From positions 33,066,398-33,130,397 of the forward strand of contig NC_092577.1 of NCBI RefSeq assembly GCF_037975245.1: a stretch of 64,000 bases of DNA. The letters run 5' to 3'. This document shows, one piece after another, positions 37,492 to 64,000 of this stretch (position 1 is the stretch's first letter; each line of letters opens with the position of its first letter). The notes beneath the pieces were generated by a model, which worked only from the letters and a program-made list of their open reading frames with translations, had not been told where the DNA came from and made no database searches. The translations under genes were made by a program, and so were the position numbers. The DNA is from Apostichopus japonicus (lineage: Eukaryota; Echinodermata; Holothuroidea; Aspidochirotida; Stichopodidae).

Positions 37492-37701
37492 ATGTTTACA
37501 ATACATTACAAATTTGGCAAAGGACAAGTGATGTTGAATGTGTTCTGTTGTTTATATGAAGTTAAAAGAACGAGTCTTGGATTTGCTGTTAGAGTTTTAT
37601 AAATCAATTGCTTAAATATTGATACTTTTTAAGTCTACAGCGAGGAGCCAACGTCATTGGCTCTGAAACCTTAAAGGAGCACTCCAGACTTTGAGCATAA
37701 T

Positions 37702-37816
37702 TTAAAGGTGATAATTATGAAAACCCTCAAATATTGGTATAGAAACAAAAAAATATCACTCAAATATTTCTTTTTTGTCCTAGATTGTAAAATATCAAAA
37801 TAATATCACCCTTTAA
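37702..37816. mobile_element. MITE family D (very short)
   Basis: 115 bp from TTAA to TTAA with about 16-bp inverted termini: left TTAAAGGTGATAATTAT, right inverted TTAAAGGGTGATATTAT. Only one copy seen in the window. Confidence 0.5.
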
Positions 37817-39536
37817 ATTTTGGAATATTGAGATTATATCAATTAAGCTCCGTATGAAATGAAATATTAATGGTGCATAAATGTAAACTAACGAAGAAAC
37901 AGTATGTGGCATGTGCTCGAGCATTTGAGTAATTTAAAAAAAATGTATTATTTGTGACCCAGGGGCATCGAAAGCGAGGTAAAGGCCCCGGAGTACGATA
38001 ATGTCGCCGGACCTTGTTTTGCCCTTGATTTTTTCTTAATTATTCATATGAAATGACCACCTCCCCCTCTCGTAAGTGCTGCCCCCAGTGTGAAATATTT
38101 CGTTTCTTGTAATGCAATATATATAGTAATAAACATCATGTTTTTTTGTACAGAATGCTTTCTGCAAACGTAGGCAAGAGGAAACGCATGTGTTAAACGT
38201 CACCAGTATATATATTGCCCAAAAGATTCCACCGAAAAAAAAATAGTCATAGTTTGAACATCCACCCAGTACACATAATACTGCCACCACTTACTAAGCA
38301 CAAGTTTCCTTTAAGTTCCCAGCTTCTCCTCTCGCCGAAGTTGGGTTGGGGGGGGGGAGTTTCTTTAAGATAAAACCCCCCAAAAAGAAAGTAATATTTG
38401 GGGAACTTTTAGCCATTTTTAGCTTGCATCTTTTTTTTTTTGGGGGGGGGGGGGGTTACTGGTGACCTTTAAAGTACCTGTACTCTAATTAATGTGTTTT
38501 CTATTTTTTTTTCTTCATTTAATATTTTTATTAATAACAATAAAAGAAAAGCGTACTTTTTGTAATATAATTCATTAGCAATTTCGGATTGATGGTTGGA
38601 ATGAAACATTAAAATGAACCGGAACCTCATTATTTTCACTATTTTTGTAGCCTAAAGCATTCTTTTCCTCTTCGAGAATAATTATTTGGTTCAATTTCTT
38701 GTAAAGTTCTGTATCGCATGATTGGGTAGTGTCTGTACATGTTTGTTTTTCTCGGAACCAATCACTTTTTCTTTTTGTACTTTCTTCCTCTTTGGCAATA
38801 AAAAAAAGAGTGTCGTCAAAACATTGATTTTGTGTGTCTTCTCAAAATTTAATATTTCATTATTTTTCCACAAATAAGTTGTGGCCGTTGTTTTGTTTTG
38901 TTTTTTGAAAGCATAATCTTCTGTTGAAAATCCAATAGTGAAATTTGTGGTACTGAATACAAAAGGGGTTTTATTTGTTAAGTTTTGAGGTAACTTTATT
39001 TTTTCCCCTACATTAAAATTCACATGTCCCGCTGTCTCTAAAAGTTTGCCCCCCCCTCCCCCAGATTGAACCCTCTTCCGCCGCCCATGTAGAAGTACAA
39101 AGAACTTTGATTTGTACATGATTGTAAAGTTGATGTGGAGGGGTGGGAAGGGGGGTGGGAAAGGAAGATTCCAAATTTCCCTGCCTGAAGTGATATTGGC
39201 ATGGACCTTTTTGGTGCTGTAGGTGGATCAATACATTTTCATTGAGGGTGTAGCTGGGGGACGTATCAGGCTCCCTTATATATAGGGTGAGTGGTCTAGG
39301 GATTCTCCCACAGGACAAAATACATAGCTTAGAAACCAAAATGGTGCTTTTTGAGGCATATTTAGATTACAAAAATGTTCAAAAGTAGGTTTAAACGCAA
39401 AGTTGTGCTATAAAATACTTGTACGTTATTAGTTTTGTTATGAGTTATGTTTGTTGCTGCGATTACCGATAGAGCTGGGGGCATGGCCCTCGCTACCCCA
39501 CTTCCTCCCCCATTTGCGCACGCCACTGATAAAGAT

Positions 39537-39790
39537 TGTGGAGTGTTGTTAGCTCAGTGGTTAACGTCGGTGCCTTTCAATCATAAGGTCCCGAGTTCGA
39601 GTCACTCCAAGATTAATGTATGTCGTCCAGTTACAGAGTTCTTGACAATTCATAATCATGGAAGTTAAATATGAATCTAAGAGGCTGACTTCGGTCAGCT
39701 TGCGGCTTTGATAAGCCAATGATGGCTTCTTCGCGGGTTCATGCTTGCAGGAGGATCTATAAAAAAATACAAGATTCACCAACCTCAACG
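39537..39790 (+). mobile_element. tRNA-derived SINE, family 2, sharing the family 1 tail
   Basis: Starts GTGGAGTGTTGTTAGCTCAG with A box TTAGCTCAGTGG and B box-like GAGTTCGAGTC. Its 3' half (GACTTCGGTCAGCTTGCGGC, then GATGGCTTCTTCGCGGGTTC) matches the 3' body of the SINEs at 19940 and 63043, while the head and middle differ. Confidence 0.78.
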
Positions 39791-41996
39791 GCTTGAATAA
39801 CGTGAAAGTTGTTTACAAATAACTCCTAATATATAGCTTTGAATGATCTGTTTTCGACATTTATCTACGCTACCTTCTGTTCACCTCTTTATTCTTTTCT
39901 GTCTCTCCTCTTTTCACAATTGTCTTTTTTTTAGTGTTGTAAAGCAAGAAAAAAGGTGGTTAAACATGTCTAGGGGCTCTGTAAGAATCAATGTAACAAA
40001 ATAATCCAGAGTGTATTTAAGGGCTATTCCCATTTGTAAGCAATCTATAGCTATACTGTAGACAAGATTTTTCCATCCATTTCTTTCAGAGGAAATTTTG
40101 TGAAAGAGAGCCGACCTTGGCTAGCCTGTGTGAAGTTATGTTATTTGTATGATGAGCTTGTTTAGTTTCTTGCCCAGACCCCTCTGGATTTAGTTTAACT
40201 AGAGAAAATGTTCAAAAGTAATCCAGAAAAACGTTATTTCAAGACTGCAAATCGGTGTTTCGAAGCATTTTTTTCTGATATTGTATGCATCAGGCCGTCG
40301 ATCTTCTCAAAAACCATAAAGACGTTAGAAACACCATCTCCATCAGGATGCAACCACGTTAACTGAAGGGGCGGGGGGGGGGGGTGGAGTTATTCCTATC
40401 TCCGCAATAAAACCAGTTTGTTCAGTCCCCTGTGCCCCACCAAAACCGACAGACAGAATATTACCCCACCCCCCCTCAAAAAAAAAAAGAAAAAGGAGAA
40501 AAAACCCAAGTGCGCATTACATAAAAATGACATGTATATTATGTACCGTACAACAAAAAAGTTCTTCAACATTCTTTCAAAACTTGCAAAATATAGAATC
40601 CACTTTGATCTTTACACTCTCCATTTGACCAATAACTTTAGACATATCCCAATGACGTCATACCATCTTAACTCCCGCACCCCTCATCCCTCCCCCGCCC
40701 ATAACCCAAAGGGTGTGTTGGGCCCGTGATTTGCAGGCATGGCATATACCGATTTGACTGTTCTAGCTAAATTTCAAAGGATAAGTTATAAGTGATAATG
40801 CCACCAATAACAAATATTCAACGTTTCAATTATAACTGTCTGGGTTAATGAATATGAAGAGTGGCACAGTTACAGACAGTCACAGATGGAACTTCACACA
40901 AATTTCCGCCAAGCGGAGCAACCCTGTATTCCTATCTCTATAAACAGCGAACTGCGGCTCACTTCTACGAAATGAATGATTACCCTTAAGTGATTAGCAA
41001 ACAGGATTAAAATGGTTCTTTACATTCCACCTTCGTCATTCTTCTCTATTGTTATGTAAAGCCTTTTTGCAATCTACATTTCTGAAGTAGTCTGACTAAA
41101 CACAAATAGAACTTTCCTCAAAGCTAGGATTGTGATCGATAATTACCATAAACGCACCAAAAGCTTCACTGCTGTGAAGGGATTTCATGATCAGTTCTAG
41201 TCAATAGTATAGACTACTTCATTCACTATACAGGTATCTTGAAGGAGGAAAACTGGGAGGAATCTGAGAATAGAATCAACTTTGGGGATAATATTGGGTT
41301 GATCGACGTGACTGTTTAACCTTTATACTTTATAATTAACGTCAAATTAACGTCATTTTTATTTTATATATGTAAACATCAATATTGTAGTTTTCGTGTT
41401 GCCCAGTACATCAAAGTTGATCCCTGTTCTGGTATGCCTAGCAGAGATATCCGTGGGGTGGGGGAAACAAGTGGATTACTCTCCATAGGCGACGAGAGCC
41501 AACTCGAGCCAGTGACATCATCGGTCCCCTTTATGCATGCACTTTATAGTACTTTACTTTGAAATGATAATTCACTATTCCATTATGACCAGGGGCTGTA
41601 GCTCCCCCCCCCCCCATAGCCCTTCTCGTCAGGCTTGCTTACACAACATGATGTGTTCTGAAACATTACGAGAGGTAAACTTTACAAAAACGACTACCAG
41701 GTGACTGAAAATCCTTCGTCTCAGATTAAGTATTACAGATGTGGACTTGTGCGAATTTGTGAAAGCTTACTTCCTCTCTTCGTAATAATCTAAGATATTT
41801 GTCTTTATCGACATATTTTCAAGTTATGAGACAATAAATAGTGCATAATTAATCAGTACGCGCATTAGAGAATTGACAGATTAAATTGACAGGTGATATT
41901 ATAAGTTAAAAAAAATCAAAATAAAATAAAATTGTTAGCAAACTGCTTATCCACTAGAGAGCCTGTGTAATAGAATGTGTAAAAGTAAGCTGGCTT

Positions 41997-42027
41997 GACG
42001 TTTCGATCCTGGCAGGATTTTCTTCAG
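41997..42027 (-). ncRNA. hammerhead-ribozyme-like motif, best copy
   Basis: On the minus strand: CTGAAGA, a hairpin ATCCT-GCC-AGGAT, then GAAACGTC. CUGANGA and GAAA around stem II form the hammerhead catalytic core, and short stem III forms are known from Penelope-like retroelements. One or two extra A residues sit between CTGAAGA and the stem, so this is a motif-level call. Confidence 0.4.
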
Positions 42028-42280
42028 AGGCTAAATGACAAGTAACAGTTAAAAAAAAAAATTAACACCCCTCCCTCAAATAGTGGAAGCTGCAGAAAGT
42101 CTGTAATTAACATAACAAAAGGAAATAATAAGACCTGGGAATGACAAATATCTTCTCCCTTGGATAACAAAAAAACTTGGAGAACAATACGGAAATTTAA
42201 ATGTACAAAAAACAAAATCAATACAAAACGCAGGTTTCCTCAAACATGTGGCAAACGTAATGGGGCCACAAAAGGTGGAA

Positions 42281-42287
42281 TATAAGT
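42281..42287 (+). promoter_or_regulatory. possible TATA box of the mosaic gene
   Basis: AATATAAG about 55 bases before ATG 42337; initiation about 30 bases downstream would leave a 5' UTR of roughly 25-30 bases. Supported by position only. Confidence 0.4.
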
Positions 42288-42336
42288 GGGCAACATCTCT
42301 TAGACTCAAAGACCAGCAGACCAGCGAGGATCTTGT

Positions 42337-58981
<16,645 letters not shown>

Positions 58982-59917
58982 TAAATTTGCTCCTTCCAGA
59001 TGAAGCCTAGCAGTTGATAGATCGGCAGCTATCTACATATAGAGTATTTCTCCTGTCTCTAATCTCTCTTTATGTTTTCCTTTTTAAAATTTTACTCGTC
59101 TTTTTATTCAAATTTGTTGAAGTGCAGACTTTAATATATGACTGAGGTAATATATGATCACAGTTGGGTTTTTATCTTTTATATATTGGACTAAAGGACC
59201 CTCACTTGCTGATTGGATCACCGTCACTGTTTTAAAGTAAGTCTTGATTTCGTAGGCTTCACTCATCCATCTATTGATTGGCTATTTTACACATAGATTC
59301 TCGGCTTAGATCAGGTATATAGGAAGTGTGCATCGTAGCGCAGATACATAGTACACGGTAAATATATAGCTTATGAGCCTATCACCATGATCACGTGTTG
59401 TATCTGTTCCATTTTGAGAGGGGTCAGTGATACCTCCATCTTGACGTAACACCGTCATGAAGACACTGTCACCGTCTGAATGTAAGGGATTGAGGTTGAG
59501 AGTGTGTCAAGTCGTTTGGTTTTCGTCGAGCCTACTCTATCTTGGGTGAATGATTGAAAGTATTGTTTTCCCATGTGAAAACTATAGTAGAATATGTTTA
59601 CAACGAGTTGCATCGAGTGTAAACAAAATAGTGCTGATTGTATGACTTTTACCGGATAGTGTAAGTACGTTTTTGTTGGTGTGTGAGGTGGTAGGGGTTG
59701 GGTGGAGGGGGGGGCTTTTAAAATGTAATTATTCTGTCGTCTTTAGGATCCCTCGTTATCCAACAATAAGGAATGCGGTGAGGTAATGGTGAGGACTGCT
59801 TGTAGGGGGTTGTACTTCTGTGTATTGGTTTCTTATCTTTTAACTAACGTCTTTCAAAATTTGCAATGTTTTTTAAAAATGTTTCCCTTCTTATCATGAG
59901 ATGATTAATTCATTTTT

Positions 59918-59923
59918 AATAAA
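59918..59923 (+). promoter_or_regulatory. poly(A) signal of the mosaic gene
   Basis: AATAAA about 940 bases after the TAG, followed by an A-run; no exon lies between. Confidence 0.5.
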
Positions 59924-59940
59924 GTCTGATATTAAAAAAA

Positions 59941-62900
59941 CTAAAGGATGCTTCAATTTTTTTGTGTTATTGTTTGAATGTACATATAGAAATCTCATAA
60001 ATAAATTTTAAGGGTTTCCTGATGTAATATATATCAAATATTGCTAAAGGGAGTGTCACAATTCGAGGGAAGGGTGTTGATTTCACTAAGCAGGTTTGGA
60101 GTAAGGAGGGTTAAAGTGGCTGATAAAAGTAGTTTCACATAAGAATTACGCTAATGCACGCAGGCTACTATAAGGGTAGTTAGTCTTGGTCAAGACGTTC
60201 GTTCTTCGAATGATAACTTCTGAGGGCGCCCTTCCACAAATCTGCCTGTCAGGAGAATTAGCACTAAAACGAACTGTTTTAACAGATTTTCGCAAGAGGA
60301 TGTGAGGGCGCATTCATGTTGACAATGATGTCTATAACGGGTATTTATGGGCCAGCATTGTGAATACGGTAAGGACTTTACTTGGAACGTATGTACATTT
60401 TATTGGTACACTGTTCAATCGGAATAACTGACAATACTTTGGAAAGTACATGGAGGAGCTGAATCAAAAGGATATGCAACTATTGACCTCAAGTTTGTAA
60501 AGATAATATGCTAAGGGTAACCATTGTTTTTGAAAAAAAACTATATATATATATTTATATATATATATATCGTTATATGTATATATATAGTTATGTATAG
60601 TTATGTATATATATATGTTATGTATATATATATGTTATGTATATATGTTATGTATATGTTATGTATATATATTATGTATATATGTATTATGTATATATGT
60701 TATTATATATATATATATTATGTATATATGTATATATGTTATGTATATATGTTATGTATATGTTATGTATATGTTATGTATATGTTATGTATATATATAG
60801 TTATGTATATATATATGTATAGTTATGTATAGTTATATATAGTTATATATATAGTTATATTGTTATATATTGTTATATACTGTTATATATTGTTATATAC
60901 TGTTACATACTGTTACATATAGTTATATATTGTGATATACTGTTATATATAGTTATATATAGTTATATATAGTTACATATAGTTAATTCTTGTTAGGGAT
61001 TATATCAGATAAGTTTATCTGTGATGTCATCACTGCGGATGTTCTTCAAGATCTCGTTACTATCCTATCACAATAATCTTAATGGTGATACATTTGAAAT
61101 GTTTGCTTAGCTGTCAATAGTCTCTGTACCTAGAATTCCTTTCAAATTCAACTTTTTGTAGGAATGATACATTTTGTCCTCGTTAGATGATTAAAACATT
61201 AATCTCAATAAACAAACGTTCTTAGCTCAACTGACATGATGAAACTTATATCATAGGCTTATCTGGACTTTGCATCCTAATAATCCAGCATTTAATAACA
61301 AGAAAGGTCCAGCCAAATCACGGATTATCTTTACTGAAAATCAGCTGGTTGTTTCGTTTCTTTTATATATATATATACCACTTTACTTCAGAGTCAAAAG
61401 TATATATTCAATGGTTCACTCTACGACTCCTGACCTGTCACCTCACTACTATTGCACCTTTCTTTGTACCTGGTTTACATAAATCCTCATTCTCCCACTT
61501 CCTTCCGAATTTACCAGTATACGTTGCTGTACTGTCACGTCCCGCTTTCAAAGCATTCGTATTGGCAGTATGAGCAGTATGATTATCATGTTTCTCTCAG
61601 ATGAATGGTATGAATTGTTCACACTGTCAGTTAGAGTGATCTGAAGCATGATTTTGGAGTACAGTATATATTGGTACTTGCATTGAGAAATGTCTCCCAA
61701 CTGGCTTTTTCATCGTATTTTGCAGTTTAGAGTCATTGCTTGATGTGTATTATCTGCACACGATACACTTGAACTACAAATACACTTGAACACACTTGAA
61801 CATACACTTGAATATACTTGAAAATACACTTGAATTTACAAAGATACAACAATTACGCTTTATTTACGATATGATTGATACCCACATAACATCGAGAAGT
61901 TGGAAAGGCTACCCTGGACCGCTATACTCAAAGAACTAACTACACTACCTAATACTCGTGTATCTATCCGTACATGTCCACAATGCGAGCCATCCAGGTG
62001 TATCTGTTTTGAAACCAATTGATATTTACAATGGATACACCCAAAAAAAAAAGGAAGACAAAAAATAGATGGAAGAATCTTTTATTTACAATTCAGGCAG
62101 AGGTATTCCGTTCTAGTCCCTTTTATACAAACAGAACCAGGTAGACCTTGATCACAGGAATCCATCTATTAGGTAAAAGAGTCTATAGGACTACTCGTTC
62201 CGTGTTGATTTTAAGGCTCTGGTTCGGTCATTCTGTGGGCTATAAAACTCCTAGGATGTTGACATAACTCGGTTGCGGAATTCGTTTACGATTGGGCTTG
62301 GTGCATATTTAGCGGAGATGTGAAGCGGTTTAAAGGGCCAAACTTGGCTTATACATTCTATGACGAGAACTACGGTGAGCAGATCTACATGGCAACATTT
62401 CCATCTTGTTATTACGTGAGAACTCGACAGAAATGCTTTTACTTCGCGATTAACTCGTTTTCATGTCATTTCTTGTGGCGGACAACAGGTTGGTAATACA
62501 TGGTTGGCGATAACATTACATTTTGATTATTTACATTTGGAGGAGATTGGGGATAAAATAGTTCTCGTTTGGACTTGACAAAATGAGAAGAGACTGCATT
62601 AGTGAAGCTACATATATACGCCACTAGAGGACTGAATACTTAATTTTTTGCGGGCTCATTTTCAAGTTTCTCACAAAACCGCGATGCCGATGTTGTTCTT
62701 ACAGGAGGAAACTAACATTACTGTGGTAAGTTTAACCGCTTCATTAGCAGCTCCCTGCATGGTGGAAAAGAGTCATTTTAATTTATGCAGGGTTCGTATC
62801 CACATTAAAGGAGATAGTACAAACCCAACATCACTATTGATCTTTGTGACAGAGATATATGCTACGAACAAATTCCACAAAGGGCGGAGAAAAATCATCT

Positions 62901-63042
62901 TATTCCATTTGGAAGATGTAACAGATTTAATACTCTTTCACACACAAGGCTCGAGACTTGATCAAGTCTAAGTATATGTAATACTGAAATTGAAGTTCAA
63001 GAATATTTGTTAGCACAACCTAAATATTTAGTGACCTAATTC
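59941..63042. other. intergenic DNA after the mosaic gene
   Basis: No supported exon. Apart from the microsatellite at 60541-60985 there is only AT-rich unique-looking sequence. The frame at 62648-62971 shows no known domain. Confidence 0.5.
60541..60985. repeat. compound TATA/TATG/TATAGT microsatellite
   Basis: Begins as (TA)n, moves to TATGTATATATGT units and ends in ATATAGTTATATTGT units, suggesting stepwise expansion of different variants. It produces spurious Tyr/Ile/Met open frames. Confidence 0.92.
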
Positions 63043-63288
63043 GTATGTATGTATGTATATGTGATTTTCCCGCAAGCAGGAACTCGCGAAAGAAGCCATG
63101 GAGGCTTTTAGACTCGCAAGCTGACCGAAGCCAATCTCTCGGCACACATCCATTTAACGTCCATGTCGGGAAGTTGTTATTGAACAACACCCTTGCCAGA
63201 CGACACACATTGCTGTCGGCGGGGAATCGAACCGGGGATCTCATGACTGGGAGACGCCGGCGTTAACCACTAGGCTATACACTCCGCC
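63043..63288 (-). mobile_element. tRNA-derived SINE, family 1, copy 2
   Basis: Same element as 19940-20197 with two substitutions outside the tail and a shorter (CATA)n tail. TAATT on both sides may be a target-site duplication. Confidence 0.9.
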
Positions 63289-64000
63289 TTAATTTGTAAT
63301 TAATTAATTTGTAATCTAAATATGCTTCTAAATGCACCATTTGTCGTCTAAACGTCTGTTTTTTCTTCTGAGGGAGAACCCCACACACCACGCCCCACCT
63401 CCCACACACTCAACCTAAATCTGTAAATTGAGATTCTCCCCCCTCCCCCCCAACTTTGAAATCCTGTGCATGCCATTGTCTTGATATGTCATAGTCCAAA
63501 TGACAGATTTGAATGCTAGCAATGTTTATATAATAGTTATTCCCATTTCCAACGTGTATGTATATCATATTTGCTATCATGATAGTTACTGATAGTTAAA
63601 CGCAGTAAAACTAAATGACATATTCCGCATCTTTCCCTAGAGTTGATATCGTAGTACAGGCAATACTCTAGTGCGGAATGTTTCACCACTGCAGCTCTGT
63701 GACTTCGAACTGTCCTCCAACCCAACAACTAGATGATAAACACTCAGTTATCAATTCTTTTTTTTTTATGGAAAAGTCGCCCAGGAAAGAACCTGGGCAC
63801 GAAAACCAAACTACCAAACGACTGATCCGCTCTCAGCCCCAGTCCCCTTGCATCGGGACTGTGACTGTGTGATCATCGTCAGGTGTGCATCACCATTCCC
63901 CTTTCTTACCCCAATTCTTTCTTACCCAAACGGGGAGGGCAATGGGTCCAACTATACGCACCCTACTTTTTCCCCATTATTATTGTTATTTTTGACGTGC
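63289..64000. other. non-coding right edge of the window
   Basis: Nothing supported. Short C-rich and T-rich tracts only; frames at 63537-63728 and 63678-63872 show no known domain. Confidence 0.5.

Larger units (their letters stand above)
35216..42280. other. intergenic region between KDM1B and the mosaic gene
   Basis: No supported exon. It holds MITEs C and D, a perfect 57-bp tandem duplication, a SINE and a hammerhead-like motif (listed separately), plus poly-G/C tracts near 36409-36427, 36897-36908, 38348-38359, 38440-38456 and 40371-40385. The longest open frames (minus strand 38691-39119 and 39013-39339) show no recognisable domain. Confidence 0.5.

Noticed and set aside
38691-39339. 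Two overlapping minus-strand frames of 142 and 108 codons
   Set aside because: Low complexity, Gly and Lys runs from homopolymers, no recognisable domain or splice context.
60524-60832. Tyr/Ile/Met/Cys-rich open frames
   Set aside because: Produced by the TATA/TATG microsatellite.
62648-62971. 107-codon plus-strand frame near the right edge
   Set aside because: No domain similarity, no flanking splice or promoter signals beyond chance.

Overview
This is an animal genomic window: AT-rich, with long introns, GT-AG splice sites, many micro- and minisatellites, tRNA-derived SINEs and small TTAA-flanked inverted-repeat elements. Its gene content is deuterostome: a T-brain/Eomes-class T-box gene, a full KDM1B/LSD2 histone demethylase, a C-type lectin, and a large EGF/LDLa/CUB/Frizzled-type secreted protein. 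Frequent AGGCCT-containing repeats and poly-G/poly-C tracts fit an echinoderm. A sea cucumber is my best guess, but that is an inference and not proven from the sequence.

Layout. (1) 1750-3425, + strand: two exons forming a complete C-type lectin domain, with the 5' exon(s) not certain. (2) 6069-12677, - strand: a six-exon T-brain (tbr) gene whose exons splice in frame to a 661-residue protein. (3) 13.2-19.9 kb: intergenic, separating the head-to-head tbr and KDM1B genes. (4) 20570-34718, + strand: fifteen exons of KDM1B that join in frame to 815 residues, with zinc finger, CW, SWIRM and amine-oxidase parts and the flavin-site lysine kept. Its introns carry at least five tandem-repeat arrays, a piggyBac-like remnant and a MITE. 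(5) 35.2-42.3 kb: intergenic, with two MITEs, a SINE and a hammerhead-like motif. (6) 42337-58981, + strand: an eighteen-exon gene for a 1149-residue secreted mosaic protein (signal peptide, 2 EGF, 7 LDLa or LDLa-like, 6 CUB-like, 1 Frizzled-like domain). All 17 introns are phase 1 and nearly every exon is one domain. (7) 60-64 kb: microsatellite, SINE and apparently non-coding DNA.

The genes do not form an evident pathway. The most notable items are the mosaic gene, whose CUB-LDLa-Frizzled order recalls membrane frizzled-related protein (MFRP) but is secreted and expanded; a four-copy tandem array that duplicates the splice acceptor and start of KDM1B exon 13; and four unrelated MITE families that all begin TTAAAGG. 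Splice sites were chosen by eye from GT-AG signals, reading frame and family similarity; no alignment program or transcript data was available.
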